The notes beneath the pieces were generated by a model. It was not told the origin of the DNA, made no database searches, and saw only the letters and a list, made by a program, of their open reading frames with translations. Source: Agrobacterium cucumeris (GTDB taxonomy: Bacteria > Pseudomonadota > Alphaproteobacteria > Rhizobiales > Rhizobiaceae). From it: a stretch of DNA of 64,000 bases. The stretch spans positions 682,001-746,000 of the forward strand of contig NZ_CP080387.1 of assembly GCF_030036535.1 (NCBI RefSeq). The letters are read 5' to 3'. Positions 1-8,828 of the stretch are shown in pieces (the first letter of the stretch is position 1; the number at the start of each line of letters is the position of its first letter). The translations under genes were made by a program, and so were the position numbers.

Positions 1-1171
1 CCAGTTCGAACACCAGCCCATCGGGATGATAGAAGGTGCGGCCTTCACCGGAAAAATAGGCCGCGACGATCTGGTTGGTCAGGCGCGAGCCGAAGCCCGT
101 GCGTGTCGGCGCGCTGACGGGTGGCCCGCCTGTCTCGCGCCAGCGCAGTTCGAAACGGTCGTTCCTGTCCAGCGTCCAGCGAATATCAACACTGCCGCGT
201 TCATTGGAAAGTGCGCCGTATTTCAATGCATTCGTGGCCAGTTCATAAACCGCCAGCGACAGGCCGAGCGCCTGTTGCGGGGCGATGTCCACGTCCGGTC
301 CGGAAATCGTCACCCGCGCCCTGTCGTCGAGATGCGGATAAACGGAATCGCAGACAAGGGCGGTGATGCCGGCGCCTTTGCCCGACGCATGCATGAGGTT
401 CTGGGCATTGCCGAGTGCGGCGATGCGCTTCTTGATCGTGTCGCGCGCTTCTTCCAGCGTCTGGGAATGGCGCATGGTGGCACTGACCACGGCCGTGGTT
501 ATCGCCATGGTATTCTTGACCCGGTGGACGAGTTCGCGCCGTAGCACTTCTTCGCGTTTGCGGCCTTCCACCGTCGCCGTCGTCTCGATCGTGATGTTGA
601 TCAGCCCGGCGACATTGCCGTCATCGTCATAAAGCGGGCTGTAGGAAAAGGTCCAGTAGGTGTCTTCCGGATAACCGTTGCGATCCATGACGAGATGCAG
701 GTCTTCGGCAAATGTGCCCTTGCCGGACAATGCGGTTTCCACAAAATGTTTCACATCGTCCCAGACGTCGGACCAGATGACATGGAACGGCTTGCCGAGC
801 GCATCCCGTTCCTTGAGACCCAGAAACGGCCGATAGGCATCATTATAGATGATGTTGAGATCGGGCCCCCAGAACAGGCAGATCGCGTGGCCCTGCTTGA
901 GCATGGTCCGCACCGTGGTCTTCAGCGCGACGGGCCATGCGTCCACCGGTCCCGCCGCCGTTGATGCCCAGTCGAAAAGCCGGATGGCTTTGCCCATTTC
1001 ACTATCGTCATCGGGGAAATGCGGCACGAACTCATCCTGTAGCGCGGGGCTGATTACCCCATCTATGTAGGGACTAATACCCCCCGAGTTCAAACTGAAT
1101 TTCTCTAAAGCCTGGCGCGGCCTGTCGAATTTGCCGCTGGCACCCTCGCAACCGGGCGCAAAAACCGCCAT
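1..1171 (-). CDS. PAS/HWE-family sensor histidine kinase (3' end cut off by window edge)
   Basis: Reading the minus strand gives an open frame that runs off the left edge, so the C-terminus is missing. A PAS-like region (motifs such as LFWGPDLNIIYNDAYRPFLG) is followed by the H-box HRVKNTMAITTAVVSATMR, an N-box ELATNALKYGALS and the signature RWRETGGPPV, together typical of HWE/HisKA_2 kinases that autophosphorylate and pass phosphate to response regulators. No transmembrane segment is seen, so it is probably a cytoplasmic light, redox or stress sensor; the ligand cannot be told. The first in-frame ATG is at 1171, but the residues before about 997 are not family-like, so an ATG at 997 is a reasonable alternative. 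It is transcribed divergently from selO, with only 26 bases between the two starts if 1171 is used. Confidence 0.85.
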   Translation of the reverse strand, partial: MAVFAPGCEGASGKFDRPRQALEKFSLNSGGISPYIDGVISPALQDEFVPHFPDDDSEMGKAIRLFDWASTAAGPVDAWPVALKTTVRTMLKQGHAICLFWGPDLNIIYNDAYRPFLGLKERDALGKPFHVIWSDVWDDVKHFVETALSGKGTFAEDLHLVMDRNGYPEDTYWTFSYSPLYDDDGNVAGLINITIETTATVEGRKREEVLRRELVHRVKNTMAITTAVVSATMRHSQTLEEARDTIKKRIAALGNAQNLMHASGKGAGITALVCDSVYPHLDDRARVTISGPDVDIAPQQALGLSLAVYELATNALKYGALSNERGSVDIRWTLDRNDRFELRWRETGGPPVSAPTRTGFGSRLTNQIVAAYFSGEGRTFYHPDGLVFEL

Positions 1172-1197
1172 ATCAGGCAAAAGCAGGGAGTTTAACC

Positions 1198-2661
1198 GTG
1201 ATCAGATTCGACAATTCCTATGCCCGCCTGCCGGAACGGTTCAGCGCCGCCGTGCTGCCGACGCCGGTGAAGGCGCCGCGCCTCATCGCCTTCAATCGCA
1301 AGCTTGCAGACGAACTCCTTCTGGATGTTTCCGGCCTTGACGATGAAAGGCTGGCGGCGATCTTTTCCGGCAATGTCGTGCCGCAGGGGGCAGAGCCGCT
1401 GGCCATGGCCTATGCCGGTCACCAGTTCGGCGGTTTCGTGCCGCAGCTGGGCGATGGCCGCGCCATTCTTCTTGGCGAAGTCATCGACAAAAACGGCAAA
1501 CGGCGGGATATCCAGCTGAAGGGCTCAGGTCCTACGCCCTTTTCGCGCCGCGGAGACGGGCGTGCGGCGCTCGGCCCGGTTCTGCGGGAATATATCGTCT
1601 CCGAAGCGATGCATGCGCTTGGCATTCCCGCCACGCGGGCATTGGCGGCCGTCCTCAGCGGCGAAAGGGTGCAGCGCGAAGTGGGCCTGCCAGGCGGCGT
1701 TTTCACCCGCGTCGCGGCGAGCCACATCCGCGTCGGCACCTTCCAGTTCTTCGCCGCGCGCGAGGATGACGAGGCGATCAGGAACCTCGCCGATTATGTG
1801 ATCGACCGGCACTATCCCGAGGCAAAAACCGCTGACAATCCTTACCTCGCTTTGCTGCGCGGCATCGCTGAAAGGCAATGCGACCTCATCGCCCGCTGGA
1901 TGATGGTGGGCTTTATTCATGGCGTTATGAATACCGACAATATGGCGGTATCCGGCGAGACCATCGATTTCGGCCCCTGTGCCTTCCTTGATGAATACCA
2001 CCCCAACAAGGTGTTTTCCTCCATCGATGCGCAGGGCCGTTACGCCTATAATAACCAGCCGGGCATCGCCCAATGGAACATCGCCAGGCTGGCGGAATGC
2101 CTGTTACCGCTGCTCGATCCTCAAGTGGAAAAGGCCGCCGAACTTGCCAACGCCGTGTTGGCCGATTTCGCCGCTGCCTTTCCCAAACGCTGGCTGGCCG
2201 GCATGCGCGAAAAACTCGGCCTGACGCTGGAAGAGGAAGGTGATCTCGATCTCGTGCAGGCACTTCTGGCTCTGATGCAGGCATCGGAAGCGGACTACAC
2301 GCTGACCTTCCGGCGTCTTTCCCACGCAGCGAATGACGATGCCGAACCATTTCGCGGCATGTTCATCGATATTGCCGGGGCGGATGAATTTCTGGCCCGC
2401 TGGCGGGAGCGCGCCGGCCGCGAGGATATTTCCGATGCCGACAGGTCACGGGCGATGTTATCAGTCAATCCGGCTGTCATCCCGCGTAACCACCGTATCG
2501 AGGAACTGATCGAGGCGGCAGTGGAGGACGATGATTTCGAGCCGTTCCACGCCATGCTGACGGCAATCGCGACACCCTTCGAGGAGCGGCCGGACAATTT
2601 TGTCTATATGCAGCCGCCGATGAGCCATGAGCGGGTGTTCAGGACATTTTGCGGGACGTAA
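1198..2661 (+). CDS. selO: Protein adenylyltransferase SelO (YdiU/UPF0061 family)
   Basis: The 487-residue protein has the length and features of bacterial SelO, a pseudokinase-fold enzyme that binds ATP in a flipped orientation and AMPylates protein Ser/Thr/Tyr residues, linked to redox stress. Visible family motifs are AYAGHQFGGFVPQLGDGRA near residue 65, QLKGSGPTPFSRRGDGRA near 105, and the metal/nucleotide region HGVMNTDNMAVSGETIDFGP near 240. The C-terminal tail ends in RTFCGT, keeping the near-terminal Cys of the family. Translation probably starts at a GTG, with an AGGGAG ribosome binding site about 8 bases upstream. It stands alone and is followed by a RIME1 repeat. Confidence 0.93.
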   Translation: MIRFDNSYARLPERFSAAVLPTPVKAPRLIAFNRKLADELLLDVSGLDDERLAAIFSGNVVPQGAEPLAMAYAGHQFGGFVPQLGDGRAILLGEVIDKNGKRRDIQLKGSGPTPFSRRGDGRAALGPVLREYIVSEAMHALGIPATRALAAVLSGERVQREVGLPGGVFTRVAASHIRVGTFQFFAAREDDEAIRNLADYVIDRHYPEAKTADNPYLALLRGIAERQCDLIARWMMVGFIHGVMNTDNMAVSGETIDFGPCAFLDEYHPNKVFSSIDAQGRYAYNNQPGIAQWNIARLAECLLPLLDPQVEKAAELANAVLADFAAAFPKRWLAGMREKLGLTLEEEGDLDLVQALLALMQASEADYTLTFRRLSHAANDDAEPFRGMFIDIAGADEFLARWRERAGREDISDADRSRAMLSVNPAVIPRNHRIEELIEAAVEDDDFEPFHAMLTAIATPFEERPDNFVYMQPPMSHERVFRTFCGT

Positions 2662-2708
2662 CCAAAGGTCGATCCCGCAGTGTTGGAACGAGCGGTTGCG
2701 TCTTTCGC

Positions 2709-2829
2709 CTTCTCCCCGAGGGGGAGAAGGTCGCGGCAGCGGGATGAGGGGGCAAGCTCGCCGGATCTCGGAGAGCAAGCCCCCTCATCCGACCCTTCGG
2801 GCCACCTTCTCCCCGACCGGGGAGAAGAA
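2709..2829. repeat. RIME1-type intergenic mosaic element, copy 1
   Basis: Two GC-rich palindromes of the TTCTCCCC-GGGGAGAA kind flank a centre with GGATGAGGGGGC facing GCCCCCTCATCC. The same architecture recurs at 10146-10266 and 15428-15551. It matches the Rhizobium-specific intergenic mosaic element RIME1. It lies between the convergent selO and dehydrogenase genes, where it could form a strong hairpin in either transcript. Confidence 0.85.
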
Positions 2830-2854
2830 ACATGCCGCAACGTTGAGCCTTAAA

Positions 2855-3955
2855 TCACCCCACCCGGGCCAGCGGCTCATGCGAGCCATAATACCGGCCG
2901 AACCGGTTTTCGAGGAATTTCGGCAGCGCCACTTCTTCCTGCCGCACGAAGCCCTTCTGCGGCAGGGAACCCTCGGCAAGCAGATCGAGAACCGTGCAGA
3001 TGCCTGCTGCGGTGGTGATCTGGATGGCGCTCATCATCCGGCCGGAAACAGGGCCGGCATAGACCTTGTTGGCATAGGTTTCCTGCAGGAAACGGCCATT
3101 GCGGGTGCCGCAGACCGTGACGAAGACGATGACGACATCCTGCATGGTGCCGGGCAGGGCGTTTTCGAACAGGTCCTTCAGCACGTCGCGGCGGTTGCGC
3201 AGGTTGAGGTCGTTCAGAAGCGCCTTCATGATTGCCACATGGCCGGGATAACGGATGGTGCGGTAATTCATCGTCCGCACCTTGCCTTCCAGCGTGGCGC
3301 ACAGGGTGCCGAGACCGCCCGAGGTGTTGAAGGCCTCATAGGTGACGCCGTCGAGCGAAAATTCCTCGCGCTCTTCCAGCGCCGGAACGGCGGTGAGGCG
3401 GCCTTCGACAATGGCTTCGCAGGGCTCGATATATTCGTTGATCAGCCCGTCCGTGCTCCAGGTGAGATTGTAGTTGAGCGCATTGGACGGATATTGCGGC
3501 AGCGCGCCGACACGCATGCGCACGCTGTCGAGCTTGTCGAAGCGGGCGGCGAGATCGGCGGCAACGATGGAGATGAAGCCGGGCGCAAGACCGCATTGTG
3601 GAATGAGCGCGGTCTCAGCCGTTTCCGAGAGCGCCTTGACCTTGCGGGTGGATTCCACGTCTTCGGTGAGATCGAGATAATGCGTGCCCACAGTGACCGC
3701 CGCTTCCGCAATGCCCGCCGTCAGGTGGAATGGGGCGGCGGAAAGCACGGCGAATTTGCCCTTCAGCAGTGCTTCCAGCGCCGGGCGATCGGCGATGTCG
3801 ACGATCTCGGTATCGACGCGCTCATGTTCCGGCACGTTGGCCAGCTGGTCGGCCGAGCGGTCGGCAACCGTGATGCGATAATCGCCTGTTGCGGCCAGCA
3901 TCCAGGCGATGGCTGAACCGATATTGCCCGCGCCGATGACGACAATGTTTTTCAT
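2855..3955 (-). CDS. Saccharopine dehydrogenase family protein (possible lysine 6-dehydrogenase)
   Basis: The 366-residue protein starts with a Rossmann fold (VVIGAGNIGSAIAWML, residues 4-19), followed by the acidic/Asp stretch VADRSADQ and the saccharopine dehydrogenase family segment HYLDLTEDVESTRKV. Homologues oxidise lysine or saccharopine, or reduce the reverse reaction, with NAD(P). The length (about 40 kDa) fits the lysine 6-dehydrogenase branch rather than the larger saccharopine enzymes, but the substrate is an inference. The divergently transcribed Lrp-type regulator 147 bases away supports a role in amino-acid catabolism controlled by its own substrate. Confidence 0.85.
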   Translation of the reverse strand: MKNIVVIGAGNIGSAIAWMLAATGDYRITVADRSADQLANVPEHERVDTEIVDIADRPALEALLKGKFAVLSAAPFHLTAGIAEAAVTVGTHYLDLTEDVESTRKVKALSETAETALIPQCGLAPGFISIVAADLAARFDKLDSVRMRVGALPQYPSNALNYNLTWSTDGLINEYIEPCEAIVEGRLTAVPALEEREEFSLDGVTYEAFNTSGGLGTLCATLEGKVRTMNYRTIRYPGHVAIMKALLNDLNLRNRRDVLKDLFENALPGTMQDVVIVFVTVCGTRNGRFLQETYANKVYAGPVSGRMMSAIQITTAAGICTVLDLLAEGSLPQKGFVRQEEVALPKFLENRFGRYYGSHEPLARVG

Positions 3956-4102
3956 GTTTTTGTTCCCCGCAGTAAATTCGCATGTCTTTGCGCAACAAAT
4001 GCGCCTCAGAGACAGAATGCCAGCTTTTATTGACGATTCGCAGCTTCACTATGTGCAGATAGCGGTCTATTATTGAACAGTTAGACGACAGGATTGATCA
4101 TT

Positions 4103-4534
4103 ATGGCAATCGCCGACAAGGATCGGGCGCTGCTGGCCCTGCTTTCCGAAAATGCCCGCATGCCGGTGGCGGAACTGGCGCGCAAACTCGGCCTTTCCCG
4201 CACCACCGTGCAGGCGCGCATCGAGCGGCTGGAGGCAGACGGCGTGATTGCCGGTTATGGAATCAGGCTTTCGGAAAGCTATCTTTCCGGGCTGGTGCGC
4301 GCCCATGTGCTGATTACCATTGCACCCAAGGCGCTGCCCGGCGTGACGGCCGCACTTGCCGCCATCAAGGAGGTCACGACACTGCATTCGGTGAGCGGCA
4401 CATTTGACCTGATTGCGATTCTGGCCGCCCCTTCGATCCTCGATCTCGACCGGCTGATCGACCGCATAGGCGCGCTTGACGGTGTGGAGCGCACGCTGTC
4501 GTCGATCATTCTGTCGACGCGGATTTCGCGGTAG
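4103..4534 (+). CDS. Lrp/AsnC family transcriptional regulator
   Basis: The 143-residue protein has the usual Lrp layout: an N-terminal winged helix (DRALLALLSENARMPVAELA, with recognition helix LSRTTVQARIERLEADGVI, residues 6-55) and a C-terminal RAM ligand-binding domain ending in ERTLSSIILSTRI. Such proteins bind amino acids and switch neighbouring catabolic genes. The ATG at 4103 has AGGA about 10 bases upstream; a TTG three codons earlier is less likely. It faces the saccharopine dehydrogenase-like gene from a shared intergenic region and very likely controls it. Confidence 0.93.
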   Translation: MAIADKDRALLALLSENARMPVAELARKLGLSRTTVQARIERLEADGVIAGYGIRLSESYLSGLVRAHVLITIAPKALPGVTAALAAIKEVTTLHSVSGTFDLIAILAAPSILDLDRLIDRIGALDGVERTLSSIILSTRISR

Positions 4535-4570
4535 GGATGTTTTGGGAAGTGTAAGGTACGCAAAACCCAC

Positions 4571-4688
4571 TTCCGTCATGCCGGACTTGATCCGGCATCC
4601 AGCCGCAGCGTCTGCGCGGCGAATAGAGTCTTTTCAGCCCAAGGACTTGGGCTGGCTGGATACCGGCTCAAGGCCGGTATGACGGAAA
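4571..4688. repeat. Palindromic intergenic repeat (Agrobacterium-type), copy 1
   Basis: The element of about 118 bp begins with TTCCGTCATGCCGG and ends with the near inverse CCGGTATGACGGAAA. Inside are further palindromes around CCGGACTTGATCCGG, CAGCCCAAGGACTTGGGCTG and ACCGGCTCAAGGCCGGT. Related copies are at 8089-8212 and 63722-63830. The family is a dispersed non-coding palindromic unit and carries no open frame of interest. Confidence 0.8.
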
Positions 4689-4764
4689 CAATGTTCTACG
4701 CAACGAAGCGGCAAAGGCGCTTGTCTCTCCCATGCTTTTGTCACTACGCGAGGGCGAAGACCAT

Positions 4765-5133
4765 CTAAGCCACCGCCCTCTCGTCATAAGCCCTCTGCGC
4801 CGCCATCACCGCATCAATATTGCCCTCTGCCCAATGGGCGAGCGCCGCCACCGTGTCGGTCAGCGTCCGCCCCAGCGGCGTCAGCGAATATTCGACCGTG
4901 ACAGGAACCGTCGGAAAGGCCTGTCGGGAAATCAGCCCGTCACGCTCGAGCTTCTTCAGCGTCTGCGACAGGACCTTCTGCGAAATGCCCTTGATCTCGC
5001 GCCGCAGCAGGTTGAAGCGCACGGGATCGCGCCGCAGCTTGTCGAGGATCAACAGCGCCCATTTGTCGGCGATCCTGTCCAGCACCATGCGTGTCGGGCA
5101 GCGGTCCTCATAAACGTCATAGACATTCGCCAT
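4765..5133 (-). CDS. HxlR-family transcriptional regulator (QorR/YodB-like)
   Basis: The 122-residue winged-helix protein has the HxlR signature: an N-terminal CPTRMVLDRIADKWALLIL, in which the Cys near residue 12 is the usual thiol sensor, and the recognition region GISQKVLSQTLKKLERDGLI. Relatives such as YodB, HypR and QorR sense electrophiles or quinones through that Cys and repress a divergent reductase gene. Here the divergent neighbour is an NmrA-type NAD(P)-binding protein, the same pairing. The ATG at 5133 is preferred over a GTG at 5142 because an AGGG sits 6-9 bases upstream of it. Confidence 0.93.
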   Translation of the reverse strand: MANVYDVYEDRCPTRMVLDRIADKWALLILDKLRRDPVRFNLLRREIKGISQKVLSQTLKKLERDGLISRQAFPTVPVTVEYSLTPLGRTLTDTVAALAHWAEGNIDAVMAAQRAYDERAVA

Positions 5134-5164
5134 CGATTTCACCCTGTTGTTTCAAGGCCATGCC

Positions 5165-5253
5165 GGTTTCCGCAAGGAAACCAGATAACCGAAAAGTGCT
5201 CTCTTTTCATGATTTCGCAAACGCAGTACCTGTATTTTCGAAACATGGTTTCC
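5165..5253. promoter_or_regulatory. Candidate HxlR operator in the divergent promoter
   Basis: GGTTTCC (5165-5171) and its inverse GGAAACC (5176-5182) form a 7-4-7 palindrome, and a third GGTTTCC lies at 5247-5253 just upstream of the NmrA-like gene start. Repeated half-sites in the space between an HxlR regulator and its likely target suggest dimer binding sites. This is inferred from the pattern only. Confidence 0.45.
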
Positions 5254-5276
5254 ATTAGATACTAAGGATATTTGAG

Positions 5277-6116
5277 ATGACAGGCAAGATACTCGTAATC
5301 GGTTCCACCGGCACCATCGGCACGCCGCTGGTCAGGGCACTCGTGGCAACGGGCGAAAGCGTCAAGGCTGCCTCGCGCAGCGGTAAGGCGGCAGATGGCA
5401 CCGAAGGGGTGCGCTTCGATTATACCGACCGGGCGACTTACGCCGATGCATTCGACGGCGTGGACCGGCTGTTCCTGATCCTGGCGGGCGGGCGTCTGGA
5501 CGCCATCGACGCGCTGACGCCCGTTGTCGAGGAGGCGGCTTGTCGCAAGGTGAAGATCGTCTTCCTCAGCGTCCTCGGTGTCGATGCCGACGATTCCATC
5601 CCCTATCGCCAGATCGAACTGAAGATCATCGCGTCGGGTACGCCTTACGTCATCCTGCGCCCCAACTGGTTTGCCGATAATTTTCACAGCTACTGGAAGG
5701 CCGGCATCGAGCATGGCGAGATCGCCGTGCCGGCCGGCGAGGGCAAGTCGAGCTTCATCGACGTGCGCGATATCGCCGACAGCGCCGCCGCCGCGCTGAC
5801 CTCCGATGCCTTTAATGGCAAGGCCTTCAACCTGACCGGGCCGAAGGCCTTCGGTTACGGCGAGGCAGCCGCGGTGATTTCAAAGGCGATCGGCAAGCCG
5901 GTGTCTTATGCCGCCGTTTCGGACGAGGTCTTCATCGGCATCCTCACCGGTGCGGGCGTGCCGAAGGATTATGCCTCTTTCCTCGCCTCGATCTTTTATC
6001 CCGTGCGTGAAGGCTGGACAGCGGTGGTGACCGGCGATGTCGAGACCCTGACCGGGCATGCGCCGCGCTCGCTGGAAACCTATGTGGCCGACCATCTGGA
6101 CGCGCTGAAGGGCTGA
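5277..6116 (+). CDS. NmrA-like NAD(P)-binding oxidoreductase (QorB-type)
   Basis: The 279-residue protein carries an N-terminal nucleotide-binding motif VIGSTGTIGTPLV (residues 6-18) and an atypical short-chain dehydrogenase body without a clear YxxxK. It contains VILRPNWFADNFHSYW and FIDVRDIADSAAAAL, as in NmrA and QorB (NADPH:quinone oxidoreductase 2) proteins. Such proteins bind or use NADPH, often in quinone or azo compound reduction. It is divergent from the HxlR regulator and is probably de-repressed when that regulator's Cys is modified. The exact substrate is unknown. Confidence 0.88.
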   Translation: MTGKILVIGSTGTIGTPLVRALVATGESVKAASRSGKAADGTEGVRFDYTDRATYADAFDGVDRLFLILAGGRLDAIDALTPVVEEAACRKVKIVFLSVLGVDADDSIPYRQIELKIIASGTPYVILRPNWFADNFHSYWKAGIEHGEIAVPAGEGKSSFIDVRDIADSAAAALTSDAFNGKAFNLTGPKAFGYGEAAAVISKAIGKPVSYAAVSDEVFIGILTGAGVPKDYASFLASIFYPVREGWTAVVTGDVETLTGHAPRSLETYVADHLDALKG

Positions 6117-6143
6117 CGCCGGCAAGCGATAGGCCCGCCGCGC

Positions 6144-7877
6144 TCACGCCGGATCGGTGGAGCCGCGGCGGGCCTTGAAGAACATCTTCAGCCGCTGGAT
6201 CTCCTCGGCGCTCCAGCCCTCCGGCTGCGTCACCTCCGTCCATGCATCGATGTAATGTTCCGGCGCATAGACATGGCCGTAACCGATCGGTGCGGTGGTG
6301 GCGGAGGCAACATCGAGACCGAGCTGCAGCAGCGTCACCACCGGAAACCAGCGGAAGGACGTGGAAACGTCAGGCCCGTGATGTGCCATCCACTCTGGAC
6401 GCCGATAGAGCGAAGCGGTTTCGAAGAAGGTGATCGGGTCGCTTGCATATTGCAGATAGACGATCCGCATCGGCCCCCATTTCGCATCGGGCATATGGGC
6501 GGTGGTATACTGGTTGGCAAAACGGATGACGGAGGAATCGCGGAAACGCGGCAGCCATTCCGGCGTGCCTTCAACCCGGCCATTGGTGGCCATGCGCCAT
6601 GTGGGGCTGGAAAACGGCGGGCCGCTCCACAGCGCGCCCTGGAACGGGTCTGACAGTACATCGTAAAGATCGGAGGATTTCTGCGAGTTGAGCGAACCGA
6701 GGCTCAACCCATGCAGATAAAGCTTCGGCCGTGTTTCCTTCGGCAGGGTGGTCCAATAGGCGTAGACGGCTTGAAACAGCGCCCGCGCCGTTTCCACACC
6801 GTAGTCAGGTTCGGTCAGCAGCGCGATCCAGCTGGAGAGATAGGAATATTGCACGGCGACGCTGGCGATGTCGCCATCATGCAGATATTCGACCGTGTCC
6901 AGCGCTTCGGGGTCTATCCAGCCGGTGCCGGTGGGAATGACGACCAGCAGAACCTTGCGTTCGAAACCGCCGACCCGCTTCAGTTCCTCCAGCGCCAGTT
7001 TGGCTCTTGCTTCGGGTGTCGAAGCGGAATTCAGGCCGGCATAGACCCGAAGCGGTTCGCTGGCCGGACGATGGGTGAAGGCGGTGATTTCCTGCGCTTC
7101 AGGCCCGCCTGCCACGAATTCACGTCCGCGGCGGCCAAGCGATTCCCATGTCATAAGCGACGCGCTGCTGCCGGTCTTCAGCGGATCGGACGGGCGCGGT
7201 ACGTCAGGCTCGATCAGCGCATCCACCTGTTTCAGCGAGGAATCGGCAAATTTCAGGCCGATATCGAAGATCAGGCCATTGAGCAGCATCCACGACAGCA
7301 CGATGGCAGCGGCTATGCCGAGAACATTGGCGAGCCGGCGCGGCAGGAAATGCCGGCTGCGCGCGGCAAAGAACCGGCGGATAAGCTGGAAAAGCCGGCC
7401 GGCGGCGATGAGCACGGCGGCGACCAGCACCGCGATACCGCCGGTCTTGGTGGGATGGGCGCTTGGCAGCGGATCGAGTTCCATCAGCACGCGGATGGAA
7501 TTCTGCCAGTCCTTCGCCTGCCACAAAAACGCAATGGCCGTGATGGCGGCGGCAAGCGCGATGAGAAAACGAATGCCGCGCGTGTTGTGTCGCGACGGTT
7601 CAGGCAGTTCCAGATAGGCCCAGACGGCGTGCAGGGCGACACCGATCAGATAACCGATGGCAAAGGAAAACCCGCACAGAACCCCCTGCATCAGCCATGT
7701 GCGCGGCAGAAGCGAGGGAGTGAGCGAAGCGCAGAACAGGACCGTGCCGAAGACGATGCCGGTTGCCGAAAGGCCCGCAAACAACCGCTCAACCCATTGT
7801 TTCACCAACTTGGCTTGCCCCTTCTGCTCATTGCCTGGCGCGGAGTGTAATATGCGGCGGGCGAGGGTGCAAATCAT
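6144..7877 (-). CDS. Membrane-anchored alpha/beta hydrolase (Abhydrolase_9 family)
   Basis: The 577-residue protein has an N-terminal block of four to five hydrophobic helices (residues about 30-210) followed by a cytoplasmic or periplasmic alpha/beta-hydrolase region. The nucleophile elbow is GLSLGS in KLYLHGLSLGSLNSQKSSD, and a C-terminal His-containing segment IGYGHVYAPEHYIDAW follows. This is the layout of the Abhydrolase_9_N/Abhydrolase_9 family, whose substrate is unknown. The first ATG at 7877 is used, but the protein may start at a TTG or GTG near 7808, preceded by AAGGGG, which would remove a short non-hydrophobic leader. It converges on the NmrA-like gene. Confidence 0.85.
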   Translation of the reverse strand: MICTLARRILHSAPGNEQKGQAKLVKQWVERLFAGLSATGIVFGTVLFCASLTPSLLPRTWLMQGVLCGFSFAIGYLIGVALHAVWAYLELPEPSRHNTRGIRFLIALAAAITAIAFLWQAKDWQNSIRVLMELDPLPSAHPTKTGGIAVLVAAVLIAAGRLFQLIRRFFAARSRHFLPRRLANVLGIAAAIVLSWMLLNGLIFDIGLKFADSSLKQVDALIEPDVPRPSDPLKTGSSASLMTWESLGRRGREFVAGGPEAQEITAFTHRPASEPLRVYAGLNSASTPEARAKLALEELKRVGGFERKVLLVVIPTGTGWIDPEALDTVEYLHDGDIASVAVQYSYLSSWIALLTEPDYGVETARALFQAVYAYWTTLPKETRPKLYLHGLSLGSLNSQKSSDLYDVLSDPFQGALWSGPPFSSPTWRMATNGRVEGTPEWLPRFRDSSVIRFANQYTTAHMPDAKWGPMRIVYLQYASDPITFFETASLYRRPEWMAHHGPDVSTSFRWFPVVTLLQLGLDVASATTAPIGYGHVYAPEHYIDAWTEVTQPEGWSAEEIQRLKMFFKARRGSTDPA

Positions 7878-8088
7878 GTTGGCAGGATAAAAATCATTAA
7901 AATAGGAAAATAATCCTTTACACCGTGACGGTGGTTTGGTAGTGTTTGGCTACGGTCGGAGATTTGCGGCTGACGGCAGAGGCCGGTTCGAAGGGTTGCC
8001 TTCTGGTTTGATGGCGAGCCGCCCTATATCTCTCAGCGATACCGCAGTCTATCCGATTGGCTGTCCAGTTCTCATACCAAGGCATGTT

Positions 8089-8212
8089 TCTCCCGTCATT
8101 CCGGCCCTGAGCCGGAATCCAGCCAGCCCAAGTCCTTGGGCTGAAAAGACTCCTTTCGCCGCGCAGACGCGCGTCGGCTGGATACCGGCTCAAGGCCGGT
8201 ATGACGGGGAGA
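8089..8212. repeat. Palindromic intergenic repeat, copy 2
   Basis: Same element as at 4571-4688, from TCTCCCGTCATTCCGG to CCGGTATGACGGGGAGA, with the internal CAGCCCAAGTCCTTGGGCTG palindrome. It fills much of the 420-base gap between the hydrolase and the first GTA gene; no coding frame is seen in the rest of the gap. Confidence 0.8.
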
Positions 8213-8300
8213 AAAATGCTTCGTCTCAGAAAAAACCGGGCGATAGCGCGACAGAGTCACGTAACGCCAATCACTGCCATTTTTCTCTCAGGCCGACCCC

Positions 8301-8828
8301 ATGACGAATTCTGACACTTGCGACCCGGTGCTCCACAGCGCGTGGCCGGAACGGCCTGCCTATGTCGGTGACGACATGCCGGATACCGCGCCTGAGACAA
8401 AGTCGCGGGCCGACAAGCTGGCTGCCGAGGATGCGGCGCGTAACGGCGAGCTAAGGCAGATGTTGAACGAGATGACGGAAGAGATGCGGGATCAGTTCCA
8501 CCTGTACCGCACCCTGCGGCAGGAGAGCGAGGCGGCCCTGTTGGGGGCTGCGGATGGCGCTCCCGGCAAACAGGCGCGTGCCGATGTGAAGGCTGCGACG
8601 GATCAGCTTTCGCTGATCGTGCGCACGCTGGAGCGCATCGATGCCCTGCAACGGGTGCTGGCGGAAGAGAGGGAGGCGCTTGCCGCTGAGGACGAAACCG
8701 GTGCCGAGGATTACGAGGCCGCAGTGGCGCATTTCCTGAGGCGCATCGACGAATTGGCCGACCAGAAATGCCGCGCCAAGCTGGAGGCGACGCTGACGCC
8801 GGTTGCATGCCGGGAACCTGATGCATGA
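8301..8828 (+). CDS. Putative GTA small terminase subunit (g1 position)
   Basis: The 175-residue protein is highly charged and helical, with probable coiled coils around LRQMLNEMTEEMRDQFHLYR (residues 51-70) and DQLSLIVRTLERIDALQRVL, and a C-terminal helix FLRRIDELADQKCRAKLEA. No catalytic motif is visible. It sits immediately upstream of the large terminase with a 4-base ATGA overlap. This is the place and size class of gp1 in Rhodobacter-type GTAs, which has been shown to act as the small terminase. The assignment rests mainly on synteny and helical character. Confidence 0.7.
   Translation: MTNSDTCDPVLHSAWPERPAYVGDDMPDTAPETKSRADKLAAEDAARNGELRQMLNEMTEEMRDQFHLYRTLRQESEAALLGAADGAPGKQARADVKAATDQLSLIVRTLERIDALQRVLAEEREALAAEDETGAEDYEAAVAHFLRRIDELADQKCRAKLEATLTPVACREPDA

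Noticed and set aside
2627..3916. 429-codon plus-strand frame
   Set aside because: Runs through a RIME1 repeat and antisense to the dehydrogenase gene.
6711..7850. 379-codon plus-strand frame
   Set aside because: Antisense to the alpha/beta hydrolase gene, with no start signal or domain.
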